A DNA stretch of 64,000 bases from contig NZ_RXOF01000002.1 in NCBI RefSeq assembly GCF_003970915.1, positions 124,001 through 188,000 on the forward strand, written 5' to 3'. The number at the start of each line of letters is the position of its first letter. The stretch's first letter is position 1. Shown here one piece after another: positions 27,147-35,650 of this stretch. The translations under genes and the position numbers were made by a program. Under the pieces are notes generated by a model. That model was not told the origin of the DNA, ran no database searches, and saw only the letters and a list, made by a program, of their open reading frames with translations. The stretch comes from Hymenobacter gummosus (GTDB lineage: Bacteria > Bacteroidota > Bacteroidia > Cytophagales > Hymenobacteraceae).

Positions 27147-27784
27147 TGAAAAAAATTCAGCTCGAAATACTGGGCTTGTCCTCCAGCCAGTCGCAATCGG
27201 GGTCGTTTGCCCTGATTCTGGGCGAAAAGCACGGCAACCGCCGCCTGCCCATCATCATCGGCATGTTTGAGGCGCAGAGCATTGCCATCCAGATCGAGAA
27301 AATCAACCCCAACCGCCCGCTCACCCACGACCTGTTCAAGTCCTTCGCCGAGCAGGTGCACGTGACCATCCTCGAAGTGCTGATTTCGGACCTCAAGGAG
27401 GGCGTGTTCTACTCCAAAATCGTGTGCTCCGACGGGGCCACCACCTTCGAGCTGGACTCGCGGCCGTCCGACGCCATTGCCATCGGCCTGCGCTTCGGCG
27501 TGCCGATTTACACGGTGGAAAGCGTGATGAGCGAAGCCGGCATCATCCTCTCCGACCTCGATGAAGGCGCCGACAGCGACGACGAGGACGATGAGGACGA
27601 GGACGACGACACCCCGAGCACCCCGCGCAGCGAGGTAGCGGAGCACAAGGAGCCCTCGGGACAGGTGTCGAGCGAGGAGCTGACCAAGATGCTGGCCCAG
27701 GCCCTGGAGCGCGAAGACTACGAGAAGGCCGCCAAAATCCGCGACGAGCTGAACAAGCGCGGCGACAAAGACGACAAAGAATAA
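27146..27784 (+). CDS. Bifunctional nuclease (DUF151) with UVR motif, TTG start
   Basis: 212 aa. No ATG is available; the conserved family start KKIQLEILGLSSSQSQSGSF is preceded by TTG at 27146, so TTG is taken as the start. DUF151/BFN domain at residues 1-135 (LPIIIGMFEAQSIAIQIEKI, SRPSDAIAIGLRFGVPIY), a very acidic linker (about 140-160), then a UvrB/UvrC-type UVR motif (about 178-205; LAQALEREDYEKAAKIRDEL). Some DUF151 proteins have DNase/RNase activity; the role here is unknown. Downstream of etfBA, possibly co-transcribed. Confidence 0.88.
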   Translation: MKKIQLEILGLSSSQSQSGSFALILGEKHGNRRLPIIIGMFEAQSIAIQIEKINPNRPLTHDLFKSFAEQVHVTILEVLISDLKEGVFYSKIVCSDGATTFELDSRPSDAIAIGLRFGVPIYTVESVMSEAGIILSDLDEGADSDDEDDEDEDDDTPSTPRSEVAEHKEPSGQVSSEELTKMLAQALEREDYEKAAKIRDELNKRGDKDDKE

Positions 27785-27795
27785 GCCGGTCCGGC

Positions 27796-28572
27796 TCAAC
27801 GGCCCGACCACACGGCAGCGGCCCGCGTCCCTCCAGGCGCGGGCCGTTTGCGTTGGGGGGCTTCGTAGCCGATGCGCCGCACCGCCGACGCTACCCGCGG
27901 GGCCGTGGCAGCCGGCGCCGGCACCCGGCGGTGGTCGAAAAAGTCGCCCAGGCCCAGGGTGAACAGCAGCAGGCCGTAGAGGGAGTGTTCCAGCCACACC
28001 AGGCGCAGGGAGCGGGTGCGGGCGTAAGTCTGGGCGAAAAACCAGCCGCCGATAAACGTCAGCCCCACGGCCAGCCAGTTCTGGTACACGATGTGAAGCA
28101 GGGCAAATGCGGCCGCGCTGACCCACACGCGCAGCTGCTTGCCCGGAAACAGGCGGCGGTAGCGGCGGAAAAAGAAGGCCCGGTAAATCAGCTCCTGCGG
28201 GTACACCGACAGGAGTGGGTAGAGCACCAGCAGCAGTAGCCAGACGTAGGGCTGCCGGCGCGGCATTGCCAGCCACTGCTCGGGGTAATGCCAGAGCACC
28301 AGTCCGGCCAGCAAGAGCAGGCAGGGCAGCAGGCGCCGGAGCAGCCGCCGCAGCTGGCTGGGCTCCCGGCGCGCATTCGGCGCCCGCCAGAAAGCCAGCT
28401 GCCCGAACTTGCGGTGCTGCCGCAGCCACCAGGCCGTGCCCAGCGTGACGAGCAGCAGCAGGGCCGCCAGCACGGCCGGTTGCCACCAGACGTACAGGAG
28501 CAGGGGGGCCAGCACAAACAGGGCGGCCCATTCCAGCCAGAGGTAAAGGTTGGTAGGGGCGGAGCGGGGCAT
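27796..28572 (-). CDS. CPBP-family intramembrane protein
   Basis: 258 aa from ATG 28572, with about eight hydrophobic segments. CPBP/Abi motifs: QELIYR (family consensus EExxxR, first Glu replaced by Gln here), FALLH with the second-motif His, and WLEHSLYG as the third. Family members are type II CAAX-type intramembrane proteases, some involved in bacteriocin self-protection. The Glu to Gln change touches the catalytic pair, so activity is uncertain, although Bacteroidetes relatives may share it. Convergent with the DUF151 gene. Confidence 0.85.
   Translation of the reverse strand: MPRSAPTNLYLWLEWAALFVLAPLLLYVWWQPAVLAALLLLVTLGTAWWLRQHRKFGQLAFWRAPNARREPSQLRRLLRRLLPCLLLLAGLVLWHYPEQWLAMPRRQPYVWLLLLVLYPLLSVYPQELIYRAFFFRRYRRLFPGKQLRVWVSAAAFALLHIVYQNWLAVGLTFIGGWFFAQTYARTRSLRLVWLEHSLYGLLLFTLGLGDFFDHRRVPAPAATAPRVASAVRRIGYEAPQRKRPAPGGTRAAAVWSGR
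27819..27849 (+). terminator. Probable terminator of the etf/DUF151 transcript
   Basis: 9-bp stem CGGCCCGCG/CGCGGGCCG, 10-nt loop, then TTT. It lies inside the 3' end of the convergent CPBP gene. Confidence 0.55.
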
Positions 28573-28678
28573 ACGGCGGAGCGGCAGCGGACGAAGCGGC
28601 CACGCCCGGCAGCTGCCGCACGTGGCCGCAATTGAGTAGACTTGCACCTTCGCTTACGCAAGCTTTACCCCCGCGTTT

Positions 28679-29254
28679 ATGCCCACTCCCGAAACCCAGG
28701 CTCCCGCCGAGCAGGATTTGCGCTACCCCATCGGCCATTACCAGCTGCCCGAGCAGCCCCTCACCGAGGAGGAACGCCACGGCTACATTCAGCAGCTGAT
28801 GGCGCTGCCCACCGAGCTACGCATGGCCCTCGACGGGCTCAGCGGGGAGCAGTTCGACACGCCCTACCGCCCGGGCGGCTGGACGGTGCGCCAGGTGCTG
28901 CACCACCTGCCCGACTCGCACGTGAACAGCTACACCCGCTTCCGCCTGGCCCTGACCGAGGACAACCCCACCATCCGGCCCTACAACGAAGCCGCCTGGG
29001 CCCAGCTGCCCGACGTGACCATCGTGCCGCCCGACGTGTCGCTCATCCTGCTCGACGCCCTGCACGCCCGCTGGGTGGTGCTGCTCAGCCAGCTTACCGA
29101 CGAGCAGTGGCTGCGTACCTGGTACCACCCCGAATCGGAGCAGACCATCCGGCTGGACCAGGCCCTGGTGATGTACGCCTGGCACGGCCGGCACCACGTG
29201 GCCCACATTACCAGCCTGCGCAAGCGCATGGGCTGGGGCGTGTTCGGGCAGTAA
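28679..29254 (+). CDS. DinB-superfamily protein, YfiT / bacillithiol-transferase type
   Basis: 191 aa. The four-helix DinB fold is marked by GGWTVRQVLHHLPDSHVNSY and the C-terminal AWHGRHHVAHI; the His residues in these two segments form the usual metal triad. Matches the YfiT-like subgroup (putative metal-dependent hydrolase or thiol transferase). Whether this organism makes bacillithiol is not shown here. Monocistronic; a composite repeat element follows. Confidence 0.88.
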   Translation: MPTPETQAPAEQDLRYPIGHYQLPEQPLTEEERHGYIQQLMALPTELRMALDGLSGEQFDTPYRPGGWTVRQVLHHLPDSHVNSYTRFRLALTEDNPTIRPYNEAAWAQLPDVTIVPPDVSLILLDALHARWVVLLSQLTDEQWLRTWYHPESEQTIRLDQALVMYAWHGRHHVAHITSLRKRMGWGVFGQ

Positions 29255-29275
29255 CCAAGCTGACGGTGGCACCGG

Positions 29276-29461
29276 CAGTCATTGCGAGCGAAGGGCGGCA
29301 ATCCTTCCGCTAGTAGCACCGCCGTCCCAATACATACAGACCAAAAACACCACTGCCCGAGACCAAGTGACTCTGGTTTCGGGCGGTGGTGTTTTGGTTG
29401 CTGCTGGTTGTGCCGTCGTGCTGCTGGAGGAAGGATTGCCGCCCTTCGCTCGCAATGACTG
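29276..29461. repeat. Composite palindromic element, copy 1 (33-bp terminal inverted repeats)
   Basis: 186 bp. Perfect 33-bp terminal inverted repeats (29276-29308 and 29429-29461, CAGTCATTGCGAGCGAAGG...) enclose a second imperfect hairpin (29341-29398, about 23-bp arms). The outer sequence resembles the TCATTGCGAGCGAAG-type repeats seen in many bacterial genomes (from memory). A related copy is at 45363-45620. No open reading frame inside. Confidence 0.92.
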
Positions 29462-29503
29462 CTTCCCGAACCGTCTGTCGGCGCTACGGGGTGAACCGTT
29501 GGC

Positions 29504-30310
29504 TTAAATGTCCTGCGAAGGCTCCTGGCGGATTTCCTCCAAGCTGCCGCCTTCCTGCTCGATGCGCTTGGCGGCGCGCACCAGGCTGCTGCTGAAAATG
29601 AACTCCTTTAGCTCGGGCACCTGGGCGTTGAGGATTTCATCCTTGGTGCCGTCCCAGAGCTTCAGACCCTTGTGCAGAAACACGATATGGTCACCGATTT
29701 CGACCACCGAGTTCATGTCGTGGGTGATGATGACGGTGGTGATGTTGTACTCGTGGGTGATTTCGTAAATCAGCTCGTCGATTTTGATGCTGGTGAGCGG
29801 GTCTAGGCCGGAGTTGGGCTCGTCGCAGAACAGGTAGGTACAGTTCGGGGCAATAGCGCGGGCAATGCCAACGCGCTTTTTCATGCCGCCCGACAGCTCG
29901 GAAGGCATTTTGGGGCCGGCGTTTTCCAGGCCTACGCGCTTCAGGCAGAACTCCACCCGGTCGCGCCGCTCCTCGCGCGACATGCCCGGCGTGAGCATCT
30001 GGAGCGGGAATTCCACGTTCTCGAACACGTTCATGGAGTCGAACAGGGCCGAAGCCTGGAACAGCATCCCGATCTGCCGGCGGATTTCCTGGCGGATTTC
30101 CACCTTGTTGTTGGTGAAGATGGTGCCGTCGAAGGTAATGGAGCCGATATCGGGCTTGAGCAGGCCCACGATGCATTTGAGCAGCACCGACTTGCCCGTG
30201 CCCGAGCCGCCCAGCACCAGGTTGCACTTGCCCGTCTCGAAGGTGCAGGTAACGCCCTTTAGAATGGGCGCGTCGCCAAAGGATTTATGGACGTTGTGGA
30301 TTTCAATCAT
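29504..30310 (-). CDS. mlaF: MlaF-like ABC transporter ATPase
   Basis: 268 aa. Walker A GGSGTGKSVLLK, Q-loop LFQASALFDSMNVFENVEFP, signature ELSGGMKKRVGIAR and Walker B YLFCDEPNSGLDP; the LFDSMNV and MKKRVGIAR forms are typical of MlaF. Energises retrograde phospholipid transport between outer and inner membrane. Its permease is the next gene upstream, separated by a word-repeat hairpin; no MlaD substrate-binding gene is in the window. Confidence 0.93.
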   Translation of the reverse strand: MIEIHNVHKSFGDAPILKGVTCTFETGKCNLVLGGSGTGKSVLLKCIVGLLKPDIGSITFDGTIFTNNKVEIRQEIRRQIGMLFQASALFDSMNVFENVEFPLQMLTPGMSREERRDRVEFCLKRVGLENAGPKMPSELSGGMKKRVGIARAIAPNCTYLFCDEPNSGLDPLTSIKIDELIYEITHEYNITTVIITHDMNSVVEIGDHIVFLHKGLKLWDGTKDEILNAQVPELKEFIFSSSLVRAAKRIEQEGGSLEEIRQEPSQDI

Positions 30311-30316
30311 CTTCCA

Positions 30317-30416
30317 GGGTCTTGGGGGCTTAGGGTCTTGGGAGCTTGGGTTTTGCTGATGGACAATGGTTGATGAACAGCAGCCAAGTCCCTAAGCCCC
30401 CAAGCTCCCAAGACCC
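30317..30416. repeat. Gap-filling inverted repeat, CTTAGGGTCTTGGGAG word family
   Basis: Arms 30317-30350 and 30384-30416 are inverted copies made of GGGTCTTGGG and GGCTTAGGG words in slightly different order; loop of 33 nt. It begins 3 nt after the mlaE stop (30419) and ends 7 nt before the mlaF ATG (30310). Confidence 0.85.
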
Positions 30417-30418
30417 AA

Positions 30419-31150
30419 TTACAGCAAGGTCTGCGCCAGCACGTAGTCGGCCAGCAGGATGGCAATGATGGAGTGCGTGACGGCGGTGGTGCTGGCGGTG
30501 CCCACTTCCAGCGCGCCGCCTTCGGTGTAGAAGCCGCGGTAGGCCGAAATGGCGGACACCAGGAAGGCAAACACCAGCGACTTAATCAGCGCGAAGGCGA
30601 TGTTGTAGGGAATAAACGTGTCGCGGATGCCCTCGATGTACTCCTGGCCCGTCATGGCGCCGGAGAGCGTGCCGGCCAGGTAGCCGCCCAGAATCGACAG
30701 CACCATGGCCAGAATGACCAGCAGCGGGAAAGTGATGATGGCACCCAGAATGCGCGGCAGCACCAGGTAGGAAGTGGAGTTGATGCCCATTACTTCGAGC
30801 GCGTCAATTTGCTCGGTGATGCGCATGGTGCCCAGGCCACCGGCAATGCTGCTGCCCACCTTGCCCGCCAGCACGATGCTGGTGATGGTGGGGGCCAGCT
30901 CCAGGATGGTCATTTCGCGCACCATGTAGCCGATGGTGGAGCGCGGAATGAACGGGTTGGTGAGGTTGTAGGCAATCTGCACGCAGGTCACGGCCCCGAT
31001 AAAGGCGGCTACAATGCTGACAATGAACACCGAATCAATGCCGATGTTCACGGCTTCGTCGAGGGTGCGCCGCCAGAGTACTTTTACGCGCTCGGAGCGC
31101 ACGAACATGCTCTGCAGGAAAAGCAGAAACTGGCCGAAAACTTTGACCAT
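30419..31150 (-). CDS. mlaE: MlaE-like ABC transporter permease
   Basis: 243 aa, about five membrane segments. Family signature region: REMTILELAPTITSIVLAGK, GSSIAGGLGTMRITEQIDAL and EVMGINSTSYLVLPRILGAI, the coupling segment that contacts MlaF. Ends with YRGFYTEGGALEVG and VTHSIIAILLADYVL. Forms the inner-membrane core of the phospholipid-trafficking complex with MlaF. Confidence 0.93.
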   Translation of the reverse strand: MVKVFGQFLLFLQSMFVRSERVKVLWRRTLDEAVNIGIDSVFIVSIVAAFIGAVTCVQIAYNLTNPFIPRSTIGYMVREMTILELAPTITSIVLAGKVGSSIAGGLGTMRITEQIDALEVMGINSTSYLVLPRILGAIITFPLLVILAMVLSILGGYLAGTLSGAMTGQEYIEGIRDTFIPYNIAFALIKSLVFAFLVSAISAYRGFYTEGGALEVGTASTTAVTHSIIAILLADYVLAQTLL

Positions 31151-31234
31151 AGGGTAGGCTGGCGAGAGAAAATGAAAGCCGCCGCAGCGGCGCTGGTCTA
31201 CATACGTACAAACCGCGAAACAATCTTACGCAGT

Positions 31235-31945
31235 ATGCAGAAAACAATTGTGGTGACGGGCGGCAGCAAGGGCATCGGCCGCGCCATTCTGGAACGTTTT
31301 GCCCGCGCCGGCTGGCGCCTCGTCACCTGCGCCCGCTCGGCCGACGACCTCGAGGAGCTGCGCCGGGCGCTGGAACAACAGCCCGGCGTGGATGTTCAGG
31401 CCCTGCCCGCCGATTTGAGCAAGCCCAACGAGGCCCGCCGCTTCGTCGACTTCGTGCTCGGCCTGGGCGGCCCCATCGACGTGCTCGTCAACAACGCCGG
31501 CTCCTTCATTCCCGGCCGCCTGCAGGACGATGCCGCCGACGGCTCGACCCTGCGCGACATGCTGGCCGTGAACCTGCTTTCGGCCTACGACGTGACGCGC
31601 GGCCTGCTGCCGCAGCTGCTGGAGCAGGAAGCGGCCCACATCTTCACCATGTGCTCCACGGCCAGCCTGATTCCGTACCCCAACGGCGGTTCCTACGGCG
31701 TGGCCAAATTCGCCCTCTACGGCATGACCAAAAACCTGCGCGAGGAGCTGAAGCACACCGGCGTGCGGGTGACGGCCGTGCTGCCCGGCGCCACTTACAC
31801 CGCCAGCTGGGAAGGCGTGGAGCTGCCGCAGGAGCGGTTTATCCGGGCCGAAGACGTGGCCGAGGCCGTCTTCAGCACCTGGAGCCTCTCGCCCCAGGCC
31901 GTGGTGGAAGAGCTGCTCATCCGCCCGCAGCTGGGAGACATATAG
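31235..31945 (+). CDS. SDR-family oxidoreductase
   Basis: 236 aa from ATG 31235 (MQKTIVVTGGSKGIGRAILE). TGGSKGIG loop, NNAG at about residue 90, Ser in CSTASL and Tyr-Lys in SYGVAK: all catalytic residues are present. The end lacks the usual VDGG segment (EELLIRPQLGDI instead), so this is the sepiapterin-reductase-like or short classical type. Substrate unknown. Divergent from mlaE, convergent with the GIN lipoprotein. Confidence 0.9.
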   Translation: MQKTIVVTGGSKGIGRAILERFARAGWRLVTCARSADDLEELRRALEQQPGVDVQALPADLSKPNEARRFVDFVLGLGGPIDVLVNNAGSFIPGRLQDDAADGSTLRDMLAVNLLSAYDVTRGLLPQLLEQEAAHIFTMCSTASLIPYPNGGSYGVAKFALYGMTKNLREELKHTGVRVTAVLPGATYTASWEGVELPQERFIRAEDVAEAVFSTWSLSPQAVVEELLIRPQLGDI

Positions 31946-32027
31946 GAGTTTAAGAGTTAATGAGGGTAGGAGTTTAAGAGTTACCATGCACACAACTCTT
32001 AAACTCCTACCCTCATACCCTCTTACC
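31945..32027. repeat. Inverted repeat between convergent genes, GGGTAGGAGTT word family
   Basis: Perfect 22-bp stem (31961-31982/31994-32015) with an 11-nt loop; repeat words extend on both sides so that the whole stop-to-stop gap is filled. Shares the GGGTAGGAGTT word with 966-1117. Here it could act as a terminator for both genes. Confidence 0.88.
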
Positions 32028-32816
32028 CTATTGACTAACGACCCGTCCTTTGCCGCTGACGTTGATGCTTTTCTGCGCGACCGAGCCGTTGTAGTACAAG
32101 GTGCCGGTGCCGGCTACGTTGGCGCCCAGAAACTCGGTGGCCTGCACGTGGGCGTTGCCGTCGCCGAGCTTGTCGAGGTCGAGGTTGGCGCGGCGGGCCT
32201 GCAGGGGCTGGGCGTAGAGGCTGCCCAGGTCGCCGACGGTGGCTACCAGCTCCTCGGTGCGGCCGGAGAGGCGCATATCACCCAGCTCGTAGAGGTCGAC
32301 CCAGAGATACTTGCTGTCGACTTCGAACTCCACGTCGCCGGCGCGGGAGAGGTGCAGGAAAAGCGTGTCCTGGCGGAAAGTGCCCTGGGTGCGCAGCGTC
32401 TTCTCGCCGATGTGGAACACGTCGGTGAGGCGCGGGGTGTGCAAGGTCACCTGCCGGGGCACGTCGTAGCGGCGCACCCAGTTGCAGCGGCTGGTATTGT
32501 GGATGGTCAGCGTGCCGTCCTGCACGGTCAGCTCCAGGTCTTCCTGTAGGTTCTTGCCGGTGCGCACGGTGGCGTAGGTTTCCGCGTCCTGCACCACGGT
32601 CACTTCCACGTTGTCGTAGAGGCGCAGCACGCGGAAGGGGGCCAGCTCGCGCCGCTCCTCCGTTACGTTGCCGTTGCTCTTGAGGCAGTCGGTTTCGTGG
32701 TCCTCGCCGCAGCCGCTGAGCAGGGCGGCGGCCAACAGCAGCGGCGGGGCTGCGTATGCCCGTAGCCGGGACCAGCGGCCCGCTGGCGCGGCGGGTTTCG
32801 GGCGGTACCAATTCAT
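32028..32816 (-). CDS. Head GIN domain lipoprotein (DUF2807)
   Basis: 262 aa from ATG 32816 (a TTG at 32831 also opens the frame). Lipobox LLSGC near residue 36, then FRVLRLYDNVEVTVVQDAET, the typical start of the GIN/DUF2807 domain. Repeated short beta strands (LTIHNTSRC, LHLSRAGDVEFEVDS, LRLSGRTEELVATVGDLGSL) fit a right-handed beta-helix-like fold. Surface or periplasmic, function unknown. Only 26 nt separate its start from that of the divergent SDR. Confidence 0.88.
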   Translation of the reverse strand: MNWYRPKPAAPAGRWSRLRAYAAPPLLLAAALLSGCGEDHETDCLKSNGNVTEERRELAPFRVLRLYDNVEVTVVQDAETYATVRTGKNLQEDLELTVQDGTLTIHNTSRCNWVRRYDVPRQVTLHTPRLTDVFHIGEKTLRTQGTFRQDTLFLHLSRAGDVEFEVDSKYLWVDLYELGDMRLSGRTEELVATVGDLGSLYAQPLQARRANLDLDKLGDGNAHVQATEFLGANVAGTGTLYYNGSVAQKSINVSGKGRVVSQ

Positions 32817-32842
32817 CGACACGTTTTCCAACCAGAAAGCTT

Positions 32843-33541
32843 ATGGATCTGAACGGCAAGGTAGCCATTGTCACGGGCGTCAGCAAAGGCATCGGGCTGG
32901 CCACGGCCCGGCTGTTGCTGGAGCGCGGCGCCACGGTGGCCGGCTGGGGCCGCAGCAAGCCCGCCGAGCTGCAGCACGAGCGGTTTTTCTTTTTCGACTG
33001 CGACGTGCGCGACGAGGTGCAGGTGCAGGAGGCGCTGACCAACACCCAGCGCGAAGTCGGCCAGGAAATCCACGCCCTCGTCAACAACGCCGGCCTGGGC
33101 ATCTCCGGCCCCGTCGACGGATTCAGCTCCGCGGACTGGCACCGCATGTTCGATACCAACGTGCACGGCTTGTTCTACTGCACCCGGGCCGTGCTGCCGC
33201 AGATGAAGCGCCAGCAGCTGGGCCACATCGTCAATATTTCCTCCATTGCCGGCACCACGGGCATCGAAAACATGGCCGGCTACTGCGCCACCAAGTACGC
33301 CGTGCGGGGCTTCTCGCATTCCATCTTCAAGGAAGTGCGCCAGGACGGCATCAAGGTCACCTGCCTGTACCCCGGCTCCACCCAGACCAACTTCTTCGAC
33401 GACATTCCCGGCACCACGGCCAACGAGCACATGATGCAGCCCGAGGACATTGCCGGGGCCATTGTGTACGCGCTGGAAACGCCCTTCAACTTCCACATCG
33501 TCGACGTGGAAATGCGGCCGCTGCAGCCGAAAGGGAAGTAG
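32843..33541 (+). CDS. SDR-family oxidoreductase
   Basis: 232 aa from ATG 32843 (MDLNGKVAIVTGVSKGIGLA). VSKGIG loop, NNAG, Ser in NISSIAG, catalytic YCATK. The third SDR with an intact or near-intact fold in the window. Followed after 2 nt by a 65-residue membrane protein, likely translated from the same mRNA. Substrate unknown. Confidence 0.92.
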   Translation: MDLNGKVAIVTGVSKGIGLATARLLLERGATVAGWGRSKPAELQHERFFFFDCDVRDEVQVQEALTNTQREVGQEIHALVNNAGLGISGPVDGFSSADWHRMFDTNVHGLFYCTRAVLPQMKRQQLGHIVNISSIAGTTGIENMAGYCATKYAVRGFSHSIFKEVRQDGIKVTCLYPGSTQTNFFDDIPGTTANEHMMQPEDIAGAIVYALETPFNFHIVDVEMRPLQPKGK

Positions 33542-33543
33542 CC

Positions 33544-33741
33544 ATGCTGGTGATTTGGCTGGCCTCGGGGCTGCTGGTCTGGTACACGCTGCGCCAGTAC
33601 CGCCGCGCCCGGCCGGAACGAAGACCCGCGCAGCGGTGGTTTGTCTTCCTGGCGGTGGCCTGGCTGGTGCTGCTCGGTATCTGGGTTATCTTGCCGCTGC
33701 TGGCTTCGTGGATAGGGGAGGCTTGGCTGGCCAAACCCTAG
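33544..33741 (+). CDS. Small two-helix membrane protein
   Basis: 65 aa, ATG 33544 only 2 nt after the SDR stop. Two hydrophobic segments (MLVIWLASGLLVWYTL, then FVFLAVAWLVLLGIWVILPL) separated by a strongly basic loop RQYRRARPERRPAQR. No family recognised; inner-membrane location inferred. It is followed by gldA, which has its own likely -7 box TACTTTCG at 33771-33778. Confidence 0.65.
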   Translation: MLVIWLASGLLVWYTLRQYRRARPERRPAQRWFVFLAVAWLVLLGIWVILPLLASWIGEAWLAKP

Positions 33742-33787
33742 CCCGGGCGCGGCAATGCGCCCGAAGCGCCGTACTTTCGCCCTCCTT

Positions 33788-34714
33788 ATGGTTGAAATCC
33801 AACATTTGACCAAGCTCTACGGCCCGCAGGCCGCCGTCAACGACATTTCGTTTACGGCTGGCCGCGGCGAAATCCTGGGCTTTCTGGGTCCGAACGGGGC
33901 CGGCAAAAGCACCACCATGAAAATTGCCACCGGCTACCTGCCGCCCAGTAGCGGCTCGGTGCGCGTGGCCGATTTCGACGTGGTGGAGCAGCCCCTGGAA
34001 GTGCGCCGCCGCGTGGGTTACCTGCCCGAGCACAACCCGCTCTACCTCGACATGTACGTGCACGAGTACCTCGACTTCATTGGCCGCGTGCACGGCCTGG
34101 GCGGCAGCACGCTGCGCAACCGCGTCAAGGAGCTGGTCGGCCGCGTGGGCCTCACGCGGGAGCAAAACAAGCAGATTGGCGCCCTCTCCAAGGGCTACCG
34201 CCAGCGCGTGGGCCTGGCCCAGGCCCTGGTGCACGACCCGCAGGTGCTCATCCTCGACGAGCCCACCACCGGCCTCGACCCCAACCAGATCGGCGAAATC
34301 CGCACCCTGATCAAGGAGCTGGGCCAGGACAAAACCGTCATCTTCTCGACCCACATCCTGCCCGAAGTGCAGGCCCTCTGCGACCGGGCCGTCATCATCA
34401 GCCGCGGCCAGCTGGTAGCCGACGCGCCGGTGCGGGAGCTGGCCGGCCTCACCAAGGGCGGCACTGTCATCCGCGCCGAGTTCGAGGGCTCTATCGACCC
34501 GGCCGCGCTCTGGCAGCTGCCCGGCGTGAAGGGCGTGGAGCAGGGGCAGGGCGGCGCCTGGATTATCCGCACCGAGGGCAAGGGCGACCAGCGCCGCGCC
34601 ATTTCGCAGCTGGCCGCCCAGCAGGGCTGGCTGCTGCTCGGGCTGCGCCAGGAAGAACAGTCGCTGGAGCAGGTGTTCCAGGAGCTAACGACAGCTACAA
34701 AGACAGAGAAATAA
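33788..34714 (+). CDS. gldA: Gliding-motility ABC transporter ATPase GldA
   Basis: 308 aa from ATG 33788. Walker A GPNGAGKST, signature variant LSKGYRQRV usual for this family, Walker B VLILDEPTTGLDP, H-loop FSTHILPEV. Sequence and neighbours (gldF, gldG) identify GldA, the ATPase of the GldAFG transporter. GldA, GldF and GldG are needed for gliding in Flavobacterium johnsoniae; many non-gliding Bacteroidetes also have them. gldF follows after a palindromic element. Confidence 0.93.
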   Translation: MVEIQHLTKLYGPQAAVNDISFTAGRGEILGFLGPNGAGKSTTMKIATGYLPPSSGSVRVADFDVVEQPLEVRRRVGYLPEHNPLYLDMYVHEYLDFIGRVHGLGGSTLRNRVKELVGRVGLTREQNKQIGALSKGYRQRVGLAQALVHDPQVLILDEPTTGLDPNQIGEIRTLIKELGQDKTVIFSTHILPEVQALCDRAVIISRGQLVADAPVRELAGLTKGGTVIRAEFEGSIDPAALWQLPGVKGVEQGQGGAWIIRTEGKGDQRRAISQLAAQQGWLLLGLRQEEQSLEQVFQELTTATKTEK

Positions 34715-34726
34715 GAGCAACAGGTA

Positions 34727-34844
34727 AGAACGTCATGTCGAGCTTGTCGAGACATCTCGCATGCTGGCATCCGGTAGTGACTTCTCTTCAACGAAAGAAT
34801 TACTATCCAGCGAGATTCCTCGACTTCGCTCGGAATGACGTTCT
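34727..34844. repeat. GTCATGTCGAGCTTGTCGAG palindromic element, copy 2
   Basis: Ends AGAACGTCAT and ATGACGTTCT are exact inverted copies. Positions 34732-34759 are identical for 28 nt to 20709-20736. It lies between gldA and gldF, within one transcription unit. No ORF. Confidence 0.88.
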
Positions 34845-34907
34845 AGGCTGAGGCGTTCTGCCCAACGAATCAGCGAAATCAAGTAAATCAGCGCCAATCA
34901 GCGGTTC

Positions 34908-35633
34908 ATGTTCGCCGTCCTTCGCAAAGAATTCAACGCCTTCCTCAACTCCCCGGTGGCCTACGTGGTGCTCGGGGTGTTTCTGGTGGCCACCGGCCTG
35001 TTCGTGTGGGTATTCCCCGATAGCAGCGTGCTCGATTACGGCTTTGCCGACCTGCAGACGCTGTTCAACCTGGCCCCCTGGATTTTCCTATTCCTGATTC
35101 CGGCCATTACCATGCGCACCTTCGCCGAGGAGAAAAAGGCCGGCACCATCGAGCTGCTGCTCACCCGCCCGCTCACCGACGGGCAGCTGGTAGGAGGGAA
35201 GTACCTGGCCTGCCTGCTGCTAGCGTTGTTGGCGCTGGTGCCCACCTTGCTCTACTACTACTCGGTGGTGAAGCTTGGCGCCCCCGAAGGCAACATCGAC
35301 TCGGCTGCCTTTGCCGGCTCGCTCATCGGCTTGGCGCTGCTGGCGGCCGTCTTCGCCGCCATCGGCGTGCTGGCCTCGGCCCTCACCCGCGACCAGATTA
35401 TTGCCTTCCTCGTCGCCGTCGTCGGCTGCTTCCTGGTGTATTCCGGCTTCGATTCGCTGGCTTCGCTCTTCGAGGGCGGCCCAGCCTACTACATCGGCCA
35501 ACTCGGCATTGCGGCCCACTACCGCGACCTGAGCAAGGGCCTCGTCGACTCCCGCGACCTGCTGTATTTCTTCTCTGTGGTAGCGGCCATGCTGCTGGCT
35601 ACCCGCCTCGTGCTCCGCAGCCGCAACTGGTAA
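34908..35633 (+). CDS. gldF: Gliding-motility ABC transporter permease GldF
   Basis: 241 aa with six hydrophobic segments. The N-terminus MFAVLRKEFNAFLNSPVAYV and the segment MRTFAEEKKAGTIELLLTRP are characteristic of GldF and related ABC-2 permeases. Membrane partner of GldA and GldG. Ends 17 nt before gldG, consistent with an operon. Confidence 0.93.
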   Translation: MFAVLRKEFNAFLNSPVAYVVLGVFLVATGLFVWVFPDSSVLDYGFADLQTLFNLAPWIFLFLIPAITMRTFAEEKKAGTIELLLTRPLTDGQLVGGKYLACLLLALLALVPTLLYYYSVVKLGAPEGNIDSAAFAGSLIGLALLAAVFAAIGVLASALTRDQIIAFLVAVVGCFLVYSGFDSLASLFEGGPAYYIGQLGIAAHYRDLSKGLVDSRDLLYFFSVVAAMLLATRLVLRSRNW

Positions 35634-35650
35634 TCCGGACCTACTGACGC

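Noticed and set aside
29276-29461. Insertion sequence
   Set aside because: Terminal inverted repeats are present but there is no transposase frame; kept as a repeat element only.
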